Origin: Paucimonas sp.
GTDB taxonomy: Bacteria > Pseudomonadota > Gammaproteobacteria > Burkholderiales > Burkholderiaceae_D
Direction of reading: 5' to 3'
NCBI GenBank assembly: GCA_029266815.1
Contig: JAQSWC010000033.1
Span: forward strand, 1-13,611
DNA length: 13,611 nucleotides
Position numbers and translations under genes: made by a program. The notes under the pieces were generated by a model. It saw only the letters and a list, made by a program, of their open reading frames with translations, was not told the DNA's origin and did not search any database. This document shows, piece after piece, positions 13,446-13,611 of the stretch; within the stretch, counting starts at the first letter, position 1; every line of letters starts with the position of its first letter.

Positions 13446-13611
13446 CTTGCGCATCATGGCTGTGAGGGCTGGCACCTCACTGTAAGGATCAATAGGATTA
13501 TGTTGAGCAAGCATGTTCTTGAAGCGCCCGGAAGCGGCTACAAGCATTTCTTCCTGCGGGAAAATATAAAACCTGTCCTCGCATATACCTTGAAACACTT
13601 CCTCCGCCACC
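13431..13611 (-). CDS. C-terminus of a probable short-chain dehydrogenase/reductase (partial)
   Basis: Only the last 59 residues are inside the window, ending ALTAMMRKAAGK and a TGA at 13433-13431. The stretch VAEEVFQGICEDRFYIFPQ followed by a helix (MLVAASGRFKNMLAQHNPID) resembles the C-terminal end of SDR-family NAD(P)-dependent oxidoreductases, where a V-A-x-x-V/L-x-x-x-I-x-x-x-R-F-Y-I pattern follows the Rossmann core. The nucleotide-binding and catalytic motifs lie outside the window, so the assignment is tentative. It converges on the ferritin-like operon and shares the hairpin at 13421-13445, which covers its stop codon. Confidence 0.6.
   Translation of the reverse strand, partial: VAEEVFQGICEDRFYIFPQEEMLVAASGRFKNMLAQHNPIDPYSEVPALTAMMRKAAGK

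Noticed and set aside
1..13611. Mobile elements, CRISPR arrays, tRNA or rRNA genes, prophage
   Set aside because: No transposase, integrase, spaced direct-repeat array, cloverleaf-like or rRNA sequence was noticed; gene content is chromosomal.

Overview
The window looks like a chromosomal segment of a betaproteobacterium of the order Burkholderiales, probably Oxalobacteraceae (relatives of Herbaspirillum or Noviherbaspirillum). This rests on GC-rich coding, the conserved order mltG-tmk-holB-pilZ-tatD, a ygfZ gene running away from mltG, and a DUF4936 gene after ygfZ. The taxonomic call is inference from gene order and protein style. No rRNA, tRNA, CRISPR array, insertion sequence or phage gene was seen.

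Left part (1-3964, minus strand): an endonuclease/exonuclease/phosphatase protein (YbhP-like, cut by the window edge) is translationally coupled to a large two-HKD phospholipase D protein fused to a membrane VTT (DedA/TVP38-like) domain. The phospholipase D start codon lies inside a long imperfect hairpin. Upstream of it is a stand-alone AAA+ ATPase resembling the ATPase module of Lon protease without its protease. A 319-bp gap without a gene follows.

Middle (4284-8727, minus strand; transcribed mltG, tmk, holB, pilZ, GNAT, tatD): the classic housekeeping block for a peptidoglycan-cleaving enzyme (MltG), dTMP kinase, DNA polymerase III delta-prime, a type IV pilus PilZ protein and a TatD-family nuclease, with a PAT/MddA-like acetyltransferase inserted before tatD.

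From 8728 rightward the plus strand takes over. ygfZ is broken: its upstream part and its last 60 codons are both recognisable, but they are in different frames and the intervening segment carrying the family signature K-G-C-Y-x-G-Q-E is gone. A DUF4936 gene and an NRDE/TANGO2-family gene follow, overlapping each other. A convergent ElaA-like acetyltransferase lies on the minus strand.

Right end (11454-13396, plus strand): two tightly spaced ferritin-like genes. The first encodes a protein whose two halves are an internal duplication of a four-helix ferritin-like fold, with a complete-looking metal site only in the second half. The second encodes a single-domain ferritin-like protein with a full E/ExxH/E/ExxH set. 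This pair is the best candidate in the window for a poorly described system. The C-terminus of a minus-strand protein, probably a short-chain dehydrogenase, enters from the right edge.
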